Shown: positions 22,282 through 33,400 of the stretch, in pieces | Position numbering within the stretch: position 1 is the first letter of the stretch | Layout: each line of letters opens with the position of its first letter | Origin: Kalaharituber pfeilii | Taxonomy: Eukaryota > Ascomycota > Pezizomycetes > Pezizales > Pezizaceae | Assembly: GCA_015179045.1 (NCBI GenBank) | Contig: WHUZ01000042.1 | Span: forward strand, 434,001-498,000 | Reading direction: 5' to 3' | Length of the DNA: 64,000 nucleotides | The notes under the pieces: generated by a model | What the model saw: only the letters and a program-made list of their open reading frames with translations | Databases searched by the model: none | Told to the model about the DNA's origin: nothing | Position numbers and translations under genes: made by a program

Positions 22282-22296
22282 TGTACCATTCCAACA

Positions 22297-22394
22297 CTTT
22301 CGAGGTATATTGCCAGGCCCTAGTCCAATTCGCCCCGCAGGGCGTCAAGCTCCCCCTGAGCGCAGCTCTAGCCTTCTATAGGCACCACCTATAT
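22297..22394 (+). repeat. 98-bp direct repeat, right copy
   Basis: Matches 21198-21295 at 97 of 98 positions by eye. After it, the interrupted gag-like frame resumes. Confidence 0.9.
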
Positions 22395-22493
22395 GACCTC
22401 TATCATTTGCACATATGGGAAAGCATCCGGGTTTTCCACGTGGCGTTTCACCAAAAAAGGATCCTTCTCGACGTCTATGACCCTCAAGGCTGG

Positions 22494-23075
22494 GGCACTC
22501 CTCGCTCGCTGTACTCCTCGCTCACCGCATCCCTCGCTCACCGCACCCCTCGCTTGCCGTACTCCTCGCTCGTCATTCACCTCTTCATTCTACAATGGCT
22601 ACATCTTCTACTGCCTCTGCTGCCTCTTCCACGGTCGCCGAAGTCTATACCAGCAAACATGGTTCAGTCCCTAATCTGACCACTGAAAATTACAGGGAAT
22701 GGCGCTTAGGTGTGAAGTATATTCTCCGTGCTGACCGTTCTTGGGATATTGTACAGGGAATAGAGCAACCGCCTGCACTTCCTGTGCATGCCCCTAATGC
22801 TAGACAGGCAGCAATTCTTGAAGCTGAGAGAGTATACGAAGCACAACTTGAATCCTATGAACAGCACAAGTGGCATGCTGCCTCTACCCTCTACTGCTCC
22901 GCCACTAAGGCAATCCAGGCCTACATTGATGAAGACAGTGAACCCAACATTATCTGGAACACTCTCCAGGACCACTTTGATACTGCAGAAAGCCGCGCTG
23001 GACCTACCTACTTGCATACGCAGTTTGAGTCAGAAAAACAGCAACCGAATCTGTGACAGCAATTTCCACCCCAGG
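22494..23075 (+). mobile_element. second insertion in the gag-like gene (gag fragment only)
   Basis: The host frame stops at DPQGW (22493) and resumes at REFYGASD (about 23079). The junctions share a GGGC (left GGGGC, right AGGGC), possibly a 4-5-bp target duplication. The insert starts with short tandem CTCGCTC-type units (22500-22580) and contains a gag ORF, but no LTR was recognised. Confidence 0.5.
22595..23056 (+). CDS. Copia-type gag fragment (second insertion)
   Basis: 153-aa ORF with the gag start pattern VPNLTTENYREWRLGVKYIL and SWDIVQGIEQPP, then a helix-rich part (YCSATKAIQAYIDEDSEPN, IIWNTLQDHFDTAESR). It differs clearly from the gag at 21482 and from the 13511 type, so it is a third gag lineage in the window. 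It is truncated after QFESEKQQPNL. Confidence 0.6.
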   Translation: MATSSTASAASSTVAEVYTSKHGSVPNLTTENYREWRLGVKYILRADRSWDIVQGIEQPPALPVHAPNARQAAILEAERVYEAQLESYEQHKWHAASTLYCSATKAIQAYIDEDSEPNIIWNTLQDHFDTAESRAGPTYLHTQFESEKQQPNL

Positions 23076-23217
23076 GCGGGAATTCTACGGCGCATCAGAT
23101 AACTTAACCGACATGTTCTCTAAGCTCCAGGTCTCTATGCTAGAACAAATAGCGAAGATTATTGGTGGCAACCTAGAAGGACCTCAGCACTACACGCTAG
23201 GATCTAGTTACACCTAG

Positions 23218-24134
23218 CACCTCATCCCATTAGATCAGAATAAGAAGGGCATTCTTTCTACCTTCTTCATCTTTTCATCCTTCCTATTCACTGTTTATTC
23301 ATCTGTTCATACTCATTTTCTATTACCTTCAACCTTTCTACAGTAATGTCTTTCTAATATTGGTTCCGCACTTGCTATACAATCAAACAACTCTCGCTCA
23401 TGCTCAGTTATCTTCATTCAACTACCTGATACTGCCTTCACTTCCTCCTTTGCCCAGCAACCTCCCAGCAGAGGACCCAGTACGTAGAGTTGTGGAATTA
23501 TGCGCAGCGCGTCCCACGCTCATACCACCCAAACCAGTTTCCCCATTCGCCGTTATTGGCGGGTCCGGAGAGGGCGCAGCCCCCTCCTAGGTACTGAGGG
23601 GGTACGGTTGAGGAGGTATGCGGATTTTTGGTCATGCGTGGCTGGGGAAGGAGGGCGTAGGAGTTTGAGGGGAGATGTTTAGTACGAGGTTTGACAAAAA
23701 TTAATTTAGTAACCATGGTTCAGCGGCTATGGAAGTTACAGCGATACGGAGAGAAGGCGGAATAAATAATTAGGAACTAGATGGGTTGAAGAATCAATAA
23801 GAACTGTAAGAATAATAAACTATAAGATCCAAAAGGAACTATGAGTTGATTAAGAAAATAAAACAAGACACTACATGAAAGCTAAATAGGGCTCTTATAT
23901 ATATGATGACCTGTCAGCTAAGAAACGCAGTTCAAAGATGGGAGTAGGAATAAGAAATAGTAGTATGAGTGATGATAAGAGTAATAGTGAAAGAACTGGT
24001 GAAAGCTTAGTAAGGGCAATAATTTTAGCGGTAATACCTTGATATACATTACATCTTCTTCACATTGCTTACTAGATATACGCTAATACAGGATAGCAAT
24101 TTCGTGGCCGCAAATTCAAAATCATGGACATGCT
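23218..24134. other. intergenic / repeat-derived, no gene seen
   Basis: AT-rich, with pyrimidine-rich stretches (23240-23340) and A-rich stretches (23780-23900). A short ORF at 23360-23590 has no recognisable features. Confidence 0.4.
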
Positions 24135-24479
24135 ATGCCGGAACCTATTTTCTGCGGTCCGGTCAGATTATCCCAAACTCTCGCCATGCCTGTTACTCCT
24201 TCCTCCTTTATAGCTTCCTCCCACCTTACGGAAAGTCTATACCCATACCATTGCCAATTCCGTTCCCTACCTGTACTCGAGTACATATTCTCGCGCATCG
24301 CAGGGGGCCACGCCCTAAGCAACGGTTCCATCCCCCACGCGCCACTGTATCTCGTCAAAACCCCAGTTCTGCATTCAGTCAACGTCGAGACCGATGGGCG
24401 TATCCATATTCAAGGACAGATGTTTGCCAATTTGGTATTCGACAAGTGGGATATTGCGCCCACAATCCACTGGATATAA
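24135..24479 (+). CDS. hypothetical protein, 114 codons
   Basis: ATG 24135 (MPEPIFCGPVRLSQTLAMPV) to TAA 24479. The frame shows a marked preference for C in third positions, like the real genes here, and contains plausible secondary-structure blocks (SLPVLEYIFSRIAGGHALSN, YLVKTPVLHSVNVETDGRI, FANLVFDKWDIAPTIHW). I recognise no family. It could be an exon of a larger gene or a gene fragment. Overlapping minus-strand ORFs are open but have worse codon use. Confidence 0.35.
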   Translation: MPEPIFCGPVRLSQTLAMPVTPSSFIASSHLTESLYPYHCQFRSLPVLEYIFSRIAGGHALSNGSIPHAPLYLVKTPVLHSVNVETDGRIHIQGQMFANLVFDKWDIAPTIHWI

Positions 24480-27400
24480 ATGTTGATTAACGTCAAGGCA
24501 ATTAGAGCCCTGCGGGTATATGGAAGATTGCGAGGGGCTTGGTGGTATAACGAGGAGGGGGAACGACTTGAGTGAAGATAGTGGCAATCGCGAAGTTCTT
24601 GGAGCCGGGATTGTGTATGATAGCGGAGAGCGGTTTTTGGAGCGGAGAGTGAGGGGTTGGCGCACGGCTAGGTGAGGTTTATATGTGGCCAACAATGTCA
24701 GGGTAATGCGTAGGCTATAAATATTTACGTTTCCGCACCTGCAGTATCAATTGGTCGTTCCTTTTTCTGCGTTTTCTTCTCTTGTCTTAGCACGCAGTCA
24801 ATGTATTGTAATGCTTTAAAATGCAAAAAGCAGTAGAACATCAAATTTGAAACCCGTCGAGAAGGAACAGGCGAGCATGTCTTGGAGCGAGAGCGATAAA
24901 TTGATATCCCAGCCACCAATCACATATTATCCCACTCCACTTTTACGCAGAGTTGTATAATACCGTTATGTTGTCAGTTTGCTGCATGATGTGGTTTTAT
25001 GCGTAAATATAAGTAGTAAGATATACGAAGGTCCATCCTATGCTTCTCCCCGCTCCTCCATGAACCACTCACTTCATTGAGGAATGAGATTTATCAGTTG
25101 CCACATATTTTGTTTTTTGTCTGTTTTTTCCTGCGTGCGCGGGGGGGCTTGCAGCACGGGGGGGTTCATCCATGATTTGCGTAATTTCCAAAGGCTGCGC
25201 TTAAGGATCAGCAAAATTAATAGCAGAATGCATGGTGAGTGGATTATCCTTCACTTAAACAGGTATCATCTGTTATTTTCTTTCTCTGTAATCTAGAATG
25301 TTACAAAACCCATTATGGTAATCTGGTTTATCGGAATTGAGTTGATAAATGGTATGGTTATGGCAGAGCAGAGATCCGCTTTAAATATCGGTACAAATGT
25401 TGGGGTGCGATGTTGCAACTGTGAATGATTGCATCGTAGAGATGCAAACTAAGTTAACCTCAGCAGGTCCGTTCTCCTCCGAATATTACTATTTCATTCA
25501 ATGTCGACAATATTCACGTAGCCACCTGCATATTGTGATGCACATTAAGAAAAAGCTACTCCAGGACCTCAGTCGTGCTATAGCATGGAAATATAGGTAT
25601 CCAGAGGATAGTCTAGCAAAGATGGCAAGCTATTCTGATATCAATTCGAGTACAACTGAGTCGGTGACTATGAGGGGTTCAGCAGAGTGCTTCTCACTAG
25701 AAATGAGGAAAAATGCACTCGTCGTTTGGGTAACTACTATGAGTTGACTTGGCTTCCCATCGTATCACAAATGTTGCGTGCAATGGCCTCCGTGCATGGC
25801 ATAACAACGAAGTAGGCCCTCGCTGGCACTAATGCTTCCTCGCTTGCTACACGCCAAGTATTTATAAAATACCTTGGAAGGGTTAACATATATTTTACGA
25901 GACATTCCGCAGTATTATACGTTACGGTACTACCCCAGACAGTCCCTAATATTGCAATGAGAAGGGTTATGGTCATGGGAGTTGCCTATTCTTGAAGCGA
26001 ATGGGCAGCCTAGAAGCGTTGGCTACTCTAAGAGGGGTTATATAAATGACGACTTGAGTTTCGAGTATATGATGTATCACTTCAAGTTGCACGCACCCCC
26101 TACTACTAATAAAGCAACCTTCGAACGCCAAAGTGCGCAAGAAGTTCATTAAAAAGTTTGATGTCAGCAAGGAAATTGATACGAAGTTCAGCCCGTTAAT
26201 ATTTCTTATCATTGGCGGCGTGGTATCCAAAAGAACACTCAGTTTCTGCAGAGACGAATGGCACTGGCAGGGCTATGCAGGCAATGGATGTCGAAGACAT
26301 ACAAGTAAAATTCGTTCCATATGTCCATTGGAATGGATTCGTCGAAGAATCACGCTGACAGAACGTCGAGCAGGATTTGGGTTTCAGGAGTTGGTTATCG
26401 ATAGTATTGTCGTTAGTGGTTATAGAGATGGTTATATAGAAGAGGAGGTCACGTGGGTTTTCATGACTTTTAGATTTTTGCAGTCGCTGTGTTTGTCGAA
26501 GCCGAGGGTAACGCGCTGACTTTTGATGATTAACGTTACTGTGGGATAGTATAATATAGCCTCATGCCAGCGTAAATACATACAATCGGATTATGTGCTG
26601 TTTTACTATGTTCCATTGGGGGTGTTGGGGGACGCAGCTCCCTGGCTATGGAGGAGGGGAGCATCAACTTCAAGAGGATTAAGCATGGAGGTACTGAAGG
26701 AGACGTGCTTGCGGCTGATCCCTGCCGTATCTTGCCTTCCGAAATAGGCACTCTATATCTCATAGCCGGAAGACCGCGGCGCCGTACTTCGGCCCAGCAG
26801 TTGAGCTACATACTTGAAGACAAGTCGATAGTTATGTATCAATGCACTTTCGCATGTTGAATGAAGACTCGCAGGAGTCTCTAACTTATATACACAAATA
26901 ATGATAGGCGACAAGAATCCAAAATGTAGAAGGTATAACAATGAAGCTTCAGTAGGCGAAGAGCAAAGGTAGTGCAGGCAGGATTGCCTTCAAGCCCATG
27001 AAACTGATGTGGAGATAGGAACATAACAGCGCCTATAGAAGAGAATACAATAAGCCACGCAGTGGCGGAGGGCAACTCGAGCGTACGTGCCTGCGCCTAA
27101 TTCAAAAGGGTTGCCGTGCCGACAACAGGGAAAACCAAAACGCAGGTGAAATGGCCGGCGCTCAGCCGTCGCCGAGAGCCGGACGCTCATTCGCCAGTGC
27201 TTGGGGCTGAAGCTTACTTTGGCAGAGCGACTTCTTATCTGCAAGCTCTGCTATTCTCTGCTTGCAGTTGCTGGCCCCGCCTTTTTCTTGTATGCCTTGG
27301 TTCTCTCGTTGGCAAATTCTGCAATTGCCAAATTGTGGAGGTTATCTAGGCCGTGTTAGACATACATATACCCACAGCAGCAAATCTATCAAGTCTGTAA

Positions 27401-27498
27401 CTGCTTCACTCCTTCAAGTTCGAGCTACTTATCCCTATCATTGCCCTTATCGATGCCAATTGCAGGCACAACTACAAGCAATCCGATTCTCACACTCA
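24480..27498. other. gene-poor region and guanine deaminase promoter
   Basis: About 3 kb without a gene I can support. ORFs at 25397-25747 and 26133-26519 lack recognisable motifs. The last few hundred bases are the likely promoter of the deaminase gene. Confidence 0.4.
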
Positions 27499-29133
27499 AT
27501 GTCCGTCTCCGCCTCCGCCACCATGCACCTCCAAAGAACCCTCTACTACGGCACCTTCATCCACGCCCCCTCACTCAAGGGTCTAGACATCTGTGAGCGG
27601 GGCGCCATAGGTGTGAACGAGTACGGAAAAATTGCTTTTGTAGAGAGGGATGTACAGTCCGCAGAGGACGTACTCTGCCGACATCCGGAGTGGGCTAGCA
27701 CAGTGAGGGTGGTGCGGAGCGGGGGTGAGGGGTTCTTTTTCCCGGGATTTGTGGGTACGCAGCTTACCTCGTGCACAAAGCTATCTTTGCTTCACTACTG
27801 GTGGTGCTAATGAAGATGTTTAGATACGCACATTCATGCTCCCCAATATCCCAATGTAGGCCTCTTTGGGACCGCCACCCTCCTAGATTGGCTTCACAAA
27901 TACACCTTCCCAACAGAGGCATCTTTCTCATCCCTCTCTGTTGCCCGCACAATCTACACCCGCATCGTAAACCGTACGCTCTCCCATGGGACCACAACCG
28001 CCGCATACTACGCCACCATCCACGTCCCTGCCACCAACCTCCTCGCAGACATCTGTCTCTCGAAAGGCCAGCGTGCGTTCGTGGGGCGCGTCTGCATGGA
28101 TTGTAATGCACCGAAATACTACATCGATGAGTCTGCTTGCCAGGCGGTCCAGAAAACCAAAGCTACTATCGATCATGTCAAGAAAATCGACCCAGGTTAC
28201 TCACTTATCACGCCTATCATCACCCCGCGCTTCGCGGTGTCGTGTACGAGGGAGCTCCTTTCGGCCCTAGGCGATCTGGCGGAGAGGGAGGTCTTGCCAA
28301 TCCAAACCCATATTTCTGAAAATGAGGGTGAAATCAAACTCGTAAAAAAGCTGTTTCCAGACCAACCGAATTATGCTTCCGTCTATGACTCCACGGGACT
28401 ACTCAATTCCCGCAGCATCCTTGCGCATGCGGTGCACATCACGCCCGAAGAGCTCAAGTTGGTGAAGAAGAGGGATGCAAAAATATCGCATTGTCCAGTA
28501 TCAAATTCGGCGCTAAGTTCTGGGATGGCCAGGGTGAGGGATATGTTGGATGAGGGGGTGGATGTGGGGCTGGGAACGGATGTGTCGGGTGGGTATTCGG
28601 CGAGTGTGTTGGAGGCGGGAAGACAAGCATTGTTAGTGAGTCGGTTGCTGGCACAAAGTGCCGGGAAGGAGGAGCAGGAAGAGAGATTGAAATTTGAGAA
28701 GGATGCAAAGCACCCAGCGGAGAGACTGAAGCTAAGCGTTGACGAAACACTCTATCTTGCCACCCTTGGAGGAGCTAAAGTCGTGGGCCTAGAACACAAA
28801 ATAGGCAGCTTTGAGAGAGACAAGGAGTGGGATGCGATTCTTGTCCGGCTAAGTATGGTTCTCAACAGTCAGGCGGAAGGGGATGGGGTAGCGGAAGCGG
28901 AGAAAGGGTTTGGAGAGGAGGTGGAAAGGGGTGGGTTTGGAGAGGAGGTGGAAAGGGGTGGGGTGGATATTTTTGAGGGGCAAAAAGAGTGGAAGGAGAG
29001 AGTGGAGAAGTGGGTGTATGGGGGGGACGAGAGGAATAATGTGGGTGTGTGGGTTAGGGGGAGGTTGGTGTACGAGAAGAAGAAGGGGGCAGTCGGGGGG
29101 AAGATATGGAAGGAAAGTGAGGCCTTGAATTAG
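27499..29133 (+). CDS. GUD1: guanine deaminase
   Basis: Amidohydrolase that converts guanine to xanthine and ammonia in purine salvage/catabolism. Two exons (27499-27754 and 27824-29133, 69-bp intron) give 521 aa. The intron splits the metal-binding motif; joined, it reads FPGFVDTHIHAPQYPNVG. HIH supplies two Zn ligands. Later landmarks are GRVCMDCNAPKYYIDES, the QTHISENEGEI His and LAHAVHITPEEL. The C-terminal metal Asp lies in GLGTDVSGGYSASVLEAGRQ. The order matches fungal and animal guanine deaminases. A Glu/Gly-rich tandem insertion (GFGEEVERG twice, near 28910-28960) lies close to the C-terminus and looks like a recent in-frame duplication. A second in-frame ATG occurs 8 codons downstream. 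Confidence 0.93.
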
Positions 29134-29338
29134 GAGTGTGTGAGGGAGGGGGGGATCATGTAGGCATGGGGTAAGGGATTTGATATTTAATTGTGAACTG
29201 ACCTTGGAGTTCTGAAAATACGTTAGATTTGAGTGGGTAGGGTTTCTAGTTAATTTTTCGTGCTGGGCGGGCGGGTGGGTGCTTGCAGCTGCATATTTAT
29301 ATGCACAGATATCTATACCAAGTCCTTAGAAGTACTTG
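29134..29338. other. intergenic
   Basis: G-rich 3' flank of the deaminase gene. No gene seen. Confidence 0.4.
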
Positions 29339-29583
29339 CTACCGCAAAACATAAGCTTTTCTCAAGATCTCCAATGAAAACATCGTTATGAACTCATTTA
29401 CTCTCCAGTACCTCCTGTTCGATCCGAAACTAAGAATCTCAAATTCCACAATCAAGTAAACACAGATATATAATAACTAACTTACCACTCAAACATCCCT
29501 GTGCTTCTGGATCTGGCAGGGGCATGGCAAGTGCTAGTGGTGGAGTTGGTGGAAGTGGGCTTGGTGGTGGGGCGAGGCGCCAT
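29339..29583 (-). CDS. tentative small protein, 62 aa, two exons
   Basis: ATG 29583 starts MAPRPTTKPTSTNSTTSTCH and leads to ARSRSTGMFE, then a canonical GTAAGT...TTAG intron of 56 bp (29485-29430). Exon 2 reads CFGSNRRYWRVNEFITMFSL and stops at 29339. The joined length is a multiple of three. The Ser/Thr-rich start and the basic-aromatic second exon are coherent, but I know no family for it. It could be chance. Confidence 0.3.
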
Positions 29584-30459
29584 GATGAGGCGGGGGTCGG
29601 GGTTATGCATCATGAAGACGAAGCAGAGAGGGGAATAGTTAGGTATCATGGAGATAAGCATCCACAGCTTCCGTCATACCCAAAAACCCGTTTAGGACGA
29701 CGGCTTCCACAATACCAATTCCCTCCTCCTCCTCTGGAGTCACATGGGGAATTATGAACACTGGCAAACACATGCTAGAATAAGCCCCTAGAGACCCCTC
29801 CAGCGCATTTTCACCATCGCCAGAAGCAGTAACTCTTCCTATCATGGTGCGCCAGCGGTCACAGACCCATCACTAAGGTACGAACTTGAAGCCCAAAACT
29901 TGGGCAACGGGTGAGGTTCAATGAATCTGATACCCCGCTTAAAGGCCCTATTGGCGAGGTATAGAATAGATAAACTACATTAAATGGCAAACAAAAAAAA
30001 AAAAAAAAAAATGTACATGAAGCAGCGTACACTGTTTATATTTTATCTCGAACGTTATACAGTGCAGGTCACCTGCCAGCATTAGACATTACCCTCAACT
30101 GCCTCGTAACGGATGCTTAGTCATCCTTCATTATCTAAAGTACTGCACACCGCGTGCCTTGTGTGCCCTGGGCACTTTGTACAGGATTCGAAGCAAAGTT
30201 CCTGGAGCTTCACTTTCATCACGAACATTCGAACTCTATCTCGCAAGCCGTCTACAGCATAAGACGGAAATACGGGGGCAGCGAATCGCAGCAAATTCTG
30301 ACTCAGTTGGGCTTCTTTTGGTTCGGATATATGAGGGAAAGGTAGATTGCGATACACGGAGGACTAGGAAGGGTCGGGTTTCGAATTTGCCCATCGGTGG
30401 TGGGGCGGGAAGGTGGAGGGAGACAAACGGGTACAATACTTGATCGACTAGAAACTTCA
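29584..30459. other. intergenic / RAD17 upstream region
   Basis: Contains a 19-base poly(A) tract at 29993-30011. A minus-strand ORF (29639-29845) has no recognisable features. The last part is the probable RAD17 promoter. Confidence 0.4.
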
Positions 30460-33400
30460 ATGTCGCAGCCCCTGCGAAAGCGCATACGGTTACGTCGACT
30501 AGGCTCGCTCCTTGAGGAAGGGGAAGGGGAGGAAGATGGGGACAAGATCAAGAAACGCGCACGTATGAATACAACTGAGTGGGATGGAGAAGGGAGCAAA
30601 AATGGTGGAAAGGGGCTTGGTGAGATTGCAGTAAGCTTAGAGGATGCGGACGAGTTGGATGACGACATATGCGAGGAGCCGATGATGGTCATGAGGGCGA
30701 CGTCGAGGAAGGCAACGAGGGGTCATGGTGGGGGCATGCGAACTCGGAAGGGGAAGGCACAAGCGAGGGAGGTGATCGGGGATGATGATGAGGGGGAGGA
30801 GGAGGAAGAGGAGGAAGAGGAAGAGGAGCAAAAGGCGGAAGAGGAGGAAGATGATGAGCCTGTCGCAAAGAGGGTGAAAAGGAGAACTACGAGCTTCGGG
30901 GGAAGAAAGGGAACATTCAAGACGCAGTCGAAGAGTAAGATGGTGCAGGCGACGAGGACGCGGAGTGGAGCAAGAGAGGCGACTATGACCACTGCGAAGA
31001 CCACAACAACTACATCGACGAATATGGACAGGCATCCGTTATCTCCGGAGAAAGCGAAGGACCCAAGACCGATTTCGTCATTTTTTGGTGGAAGGGGTAT
31101 CACTGCATTCAGTCTCTCACAAGCACCGGCCCAAGCAACCTTTGCTACGCAACACTCAAAGCCACAACCGAAAACGATACAGCAGAGTACGGGGCAGACG
31201 TCAGCACCACCGCCACCTGTATCGCAAAAACCGATAACGTCGAAGCCTATTGCAGCGAGTATGGGACTGCTGGAGGATTTAAATGATTTGATACAGGATT
31301 GGAACTCGGATGGGATTGATGAAGAGGAAGAGGAGATTATGAGGAGCAAAGGGACACCAGTGGACCTCGGGAAGGGGTTGACGCCGTCGACGACAGCGTC
31401 AATGCCAGTGCAGGTGGTGAGGAAGGAGATGGTGCTTGTGGGGGAGAAGCCGGCATTGAGGGGGGCGGCATTGAGGGGGGCGACATTGAGGGGGGCGGCT
31501 GGCGGAGTAGGAGGGGTGTTGGTGAATGGGTTTGCGTCGCAGAGGAATCAGAGTACACAGACTATGAGCCAGATACATCAATCGTCGCAGCTGAGGAAGC
31601 TTCCTCCAGTTTTCAAAATGCCACGAGTCCCGTCGCAATCACAGCGGCTAAATCCGGCACTACCGTGGCCGATGAAGCACGCCCCTAGGGCGTCAGCCGG
31701 CCTGGCGATACATAAAATGAAGGTCGCGGAGGTGTCAAAGTGGTTGAGTAATGTTTACGACGAATACCACCGGAAACGCGTATTGGTTCTCAAAGGACCC
31801 GCTGGGTGTGGGAAAACCGCGACGTTGGAGGTGGTAGCGAGTGAGGGTGGGTGGGAGATTGTGGAGTGGGCAAATCCGACAGGTGGGGCAGGAGGAATAG
31901 GAGGCAGTGGGCTGAATGGTGAGGGGTGGAAGGCGGGAGGGGGGGAGACCTTTGCAAGTGCGTTTGAGGATTGGTTGTTTAGAGGTGGAACATGGGGGTG
32001 TCTGGATCTTGTGAGTGCGCCAGCGGCCACGAATCTCTCACAAACACCTGCCTATACTAGCTGTTCGGAAAGTAAGCGAAGGAAGTTACTGCTGCTAGAG
32101 GATCTACCGAACCTGTCTCACGCAGGCACCCTACTATCGTTCCGCGCTGCAATTCGCAGCTATCTCGCCCTACCTGCCCCTCCAACCAACTCAGGTGCGC
32201 CCCCCATTCCCCCCCTCGTTATCATCGTCTCGGAGACCTCAGAAGGCGCTGGATCGTCCACTTCGATGGGCATGAGCGTGCACAAAATTTTTGGCCCCAA
32301 AATTCTCTCCCACCCTCTACTCAGCGAAATTACGTTTCGGAAGGTCGCAAAGACATTGTTAGTCAAGTGTCTCGAGGAGATATTGAAATCTGAGGGGTAT
32401 ACGGGGGTTTTTGGGAAGGAGGTTTTGGAGGCTTTGGCGGAGGGGGGGGATTTGAGGGGGGCGATTGGGGGGTTAGAAATGTTGGTTTTGGGTAGGGGGA
32501 AGAGTGGAGGGAGTGGGGGTGGTGCCGACGGAAAGGGGTTGGCCAGAGGGAAACGGAAGAAGAGTGGAGTGGTAGGGAAGGAAGTGTATGTCCCTCAATC
32601 TTTTCATTTCCCTTTATACATGTTCGGTTGCACTTGATACCCTCATTCCTTCATTTATTCACGTTTTCTCCTTTGTTTGTCTAGAACGGAACAGATACTA
32701 CAACTTATTCTGACTATTCCTCAATACAACATGCAAGCAGGCTCGCCATTCTCAACCCCCGCTTCAGCACCCTCGGCCTGTTCCACGCTGTTGGAAAAAT
32801 CGTCTACAACAAGCGCTACGGCGATGACACTTCCGATCCTTATTTTCCTCCGCCCCCTAAACCGCCCCCTTCGCTCCTGCACCGCTACCATTCCCGTGCA
32901 ATGAAACTTGATCCGAACATGATTTTGGACGAAAGCGGGGTGGACGCGGAAATGTTTATATATGGTGTGCAGGAGAATTATGTTGGGAGCCTGACTATGT
33001 CTGGTGGGAATAAGGGCAGGACAATAGAGGAGGTTAGTGAGGATGCCTGGTTTTGTGCAGAGGGGTTGAGTTTGGGAGATTTGTTACTAGGCGGATGTGG
33101 TAGGTACGGCAGGGGGCTCGGCGGTGATTTAGGAGGTGGCGTGGCGAGGATAGGGAATTGGGGCAACGGGAACACAGCTGGTGTGGGAGGCGGAGATGGT
33201 GTGCTAAGGCAGGAGGAAATCGCTGCGCAGGTGGTTGTCAGGACGATGGCGCTAGGATTACCGAGTCCTGTGAAAAGGGAGAGTGTGCCGAGTTCGAGCA
33301 TGAGTGGGAGTGGGAGAGGGAGGTTTGGTGGGGGTGATAGAGGAGGGAATCAGATGTACTATCCTATGGGTTTACGTCTGTGGAGGTCGAAAGAGGAGAT

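Larger units (their letters stand above)
21296..22296 (+). mobile_element. 1001-bp chimeric Copia-derived insertion with inverted ends
   Basis: The left end starts TGTTGGAATGGTACATCCGT and the right end finishes ACGGATGTACCATTCCAACA, its exact reverse complement over the ends. The match extends about 42 bp with few mismatches. TGTTGGAAT is a typical start of a Copia-type LTR. A primer-site motif (GGTTATGAGCCCGG) lies at 21380-21393, and a gag ORF follows. The right end is not a normal 3' LTR but an inverted copy of the 5' LTR start preceded by a perfect hairpin. The whole is flanked by 98-bp direct repeats. Confidence 0.75.
20768..23217 (+). pseudogene. gag-like repeat-family gene broken by nested insertions
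   Basis: The frame starts with an Ala/Pro-rich part and AAIDEDRIVQRVLQGLLAAQ, then DPAIWREILESRFKAENLLK and a basic stretch. It continues FEVYCQALVQFAPQGVKLPL and ALAFYRHRLY at 21295, where an insertion begins. After that insertion and a repeated 98-bp segment, the frame resumes DLYHLHIWESIRVFHVAFHQ and KRILLDVYDPQGW, to about 22493. After a second insertion it continues REFYGASDNLTDMFSKLQ to a stop near 23217. The order (an ESRF-KAENL start, WESIR-FH-FH middle and DPQGW) resembles a gag-like protein class common in fungal repeats; I cannot name the family. It is clearly disrupted. Confidence 0.5.

Noticed and set aside
30637..31349. Minus-strand Ser-rich and Leu-rich ORFs inside RAD17
   Set aside because: Antisense shadows of the acidic and Arg/Thr-rich RAD17 N-terminus.
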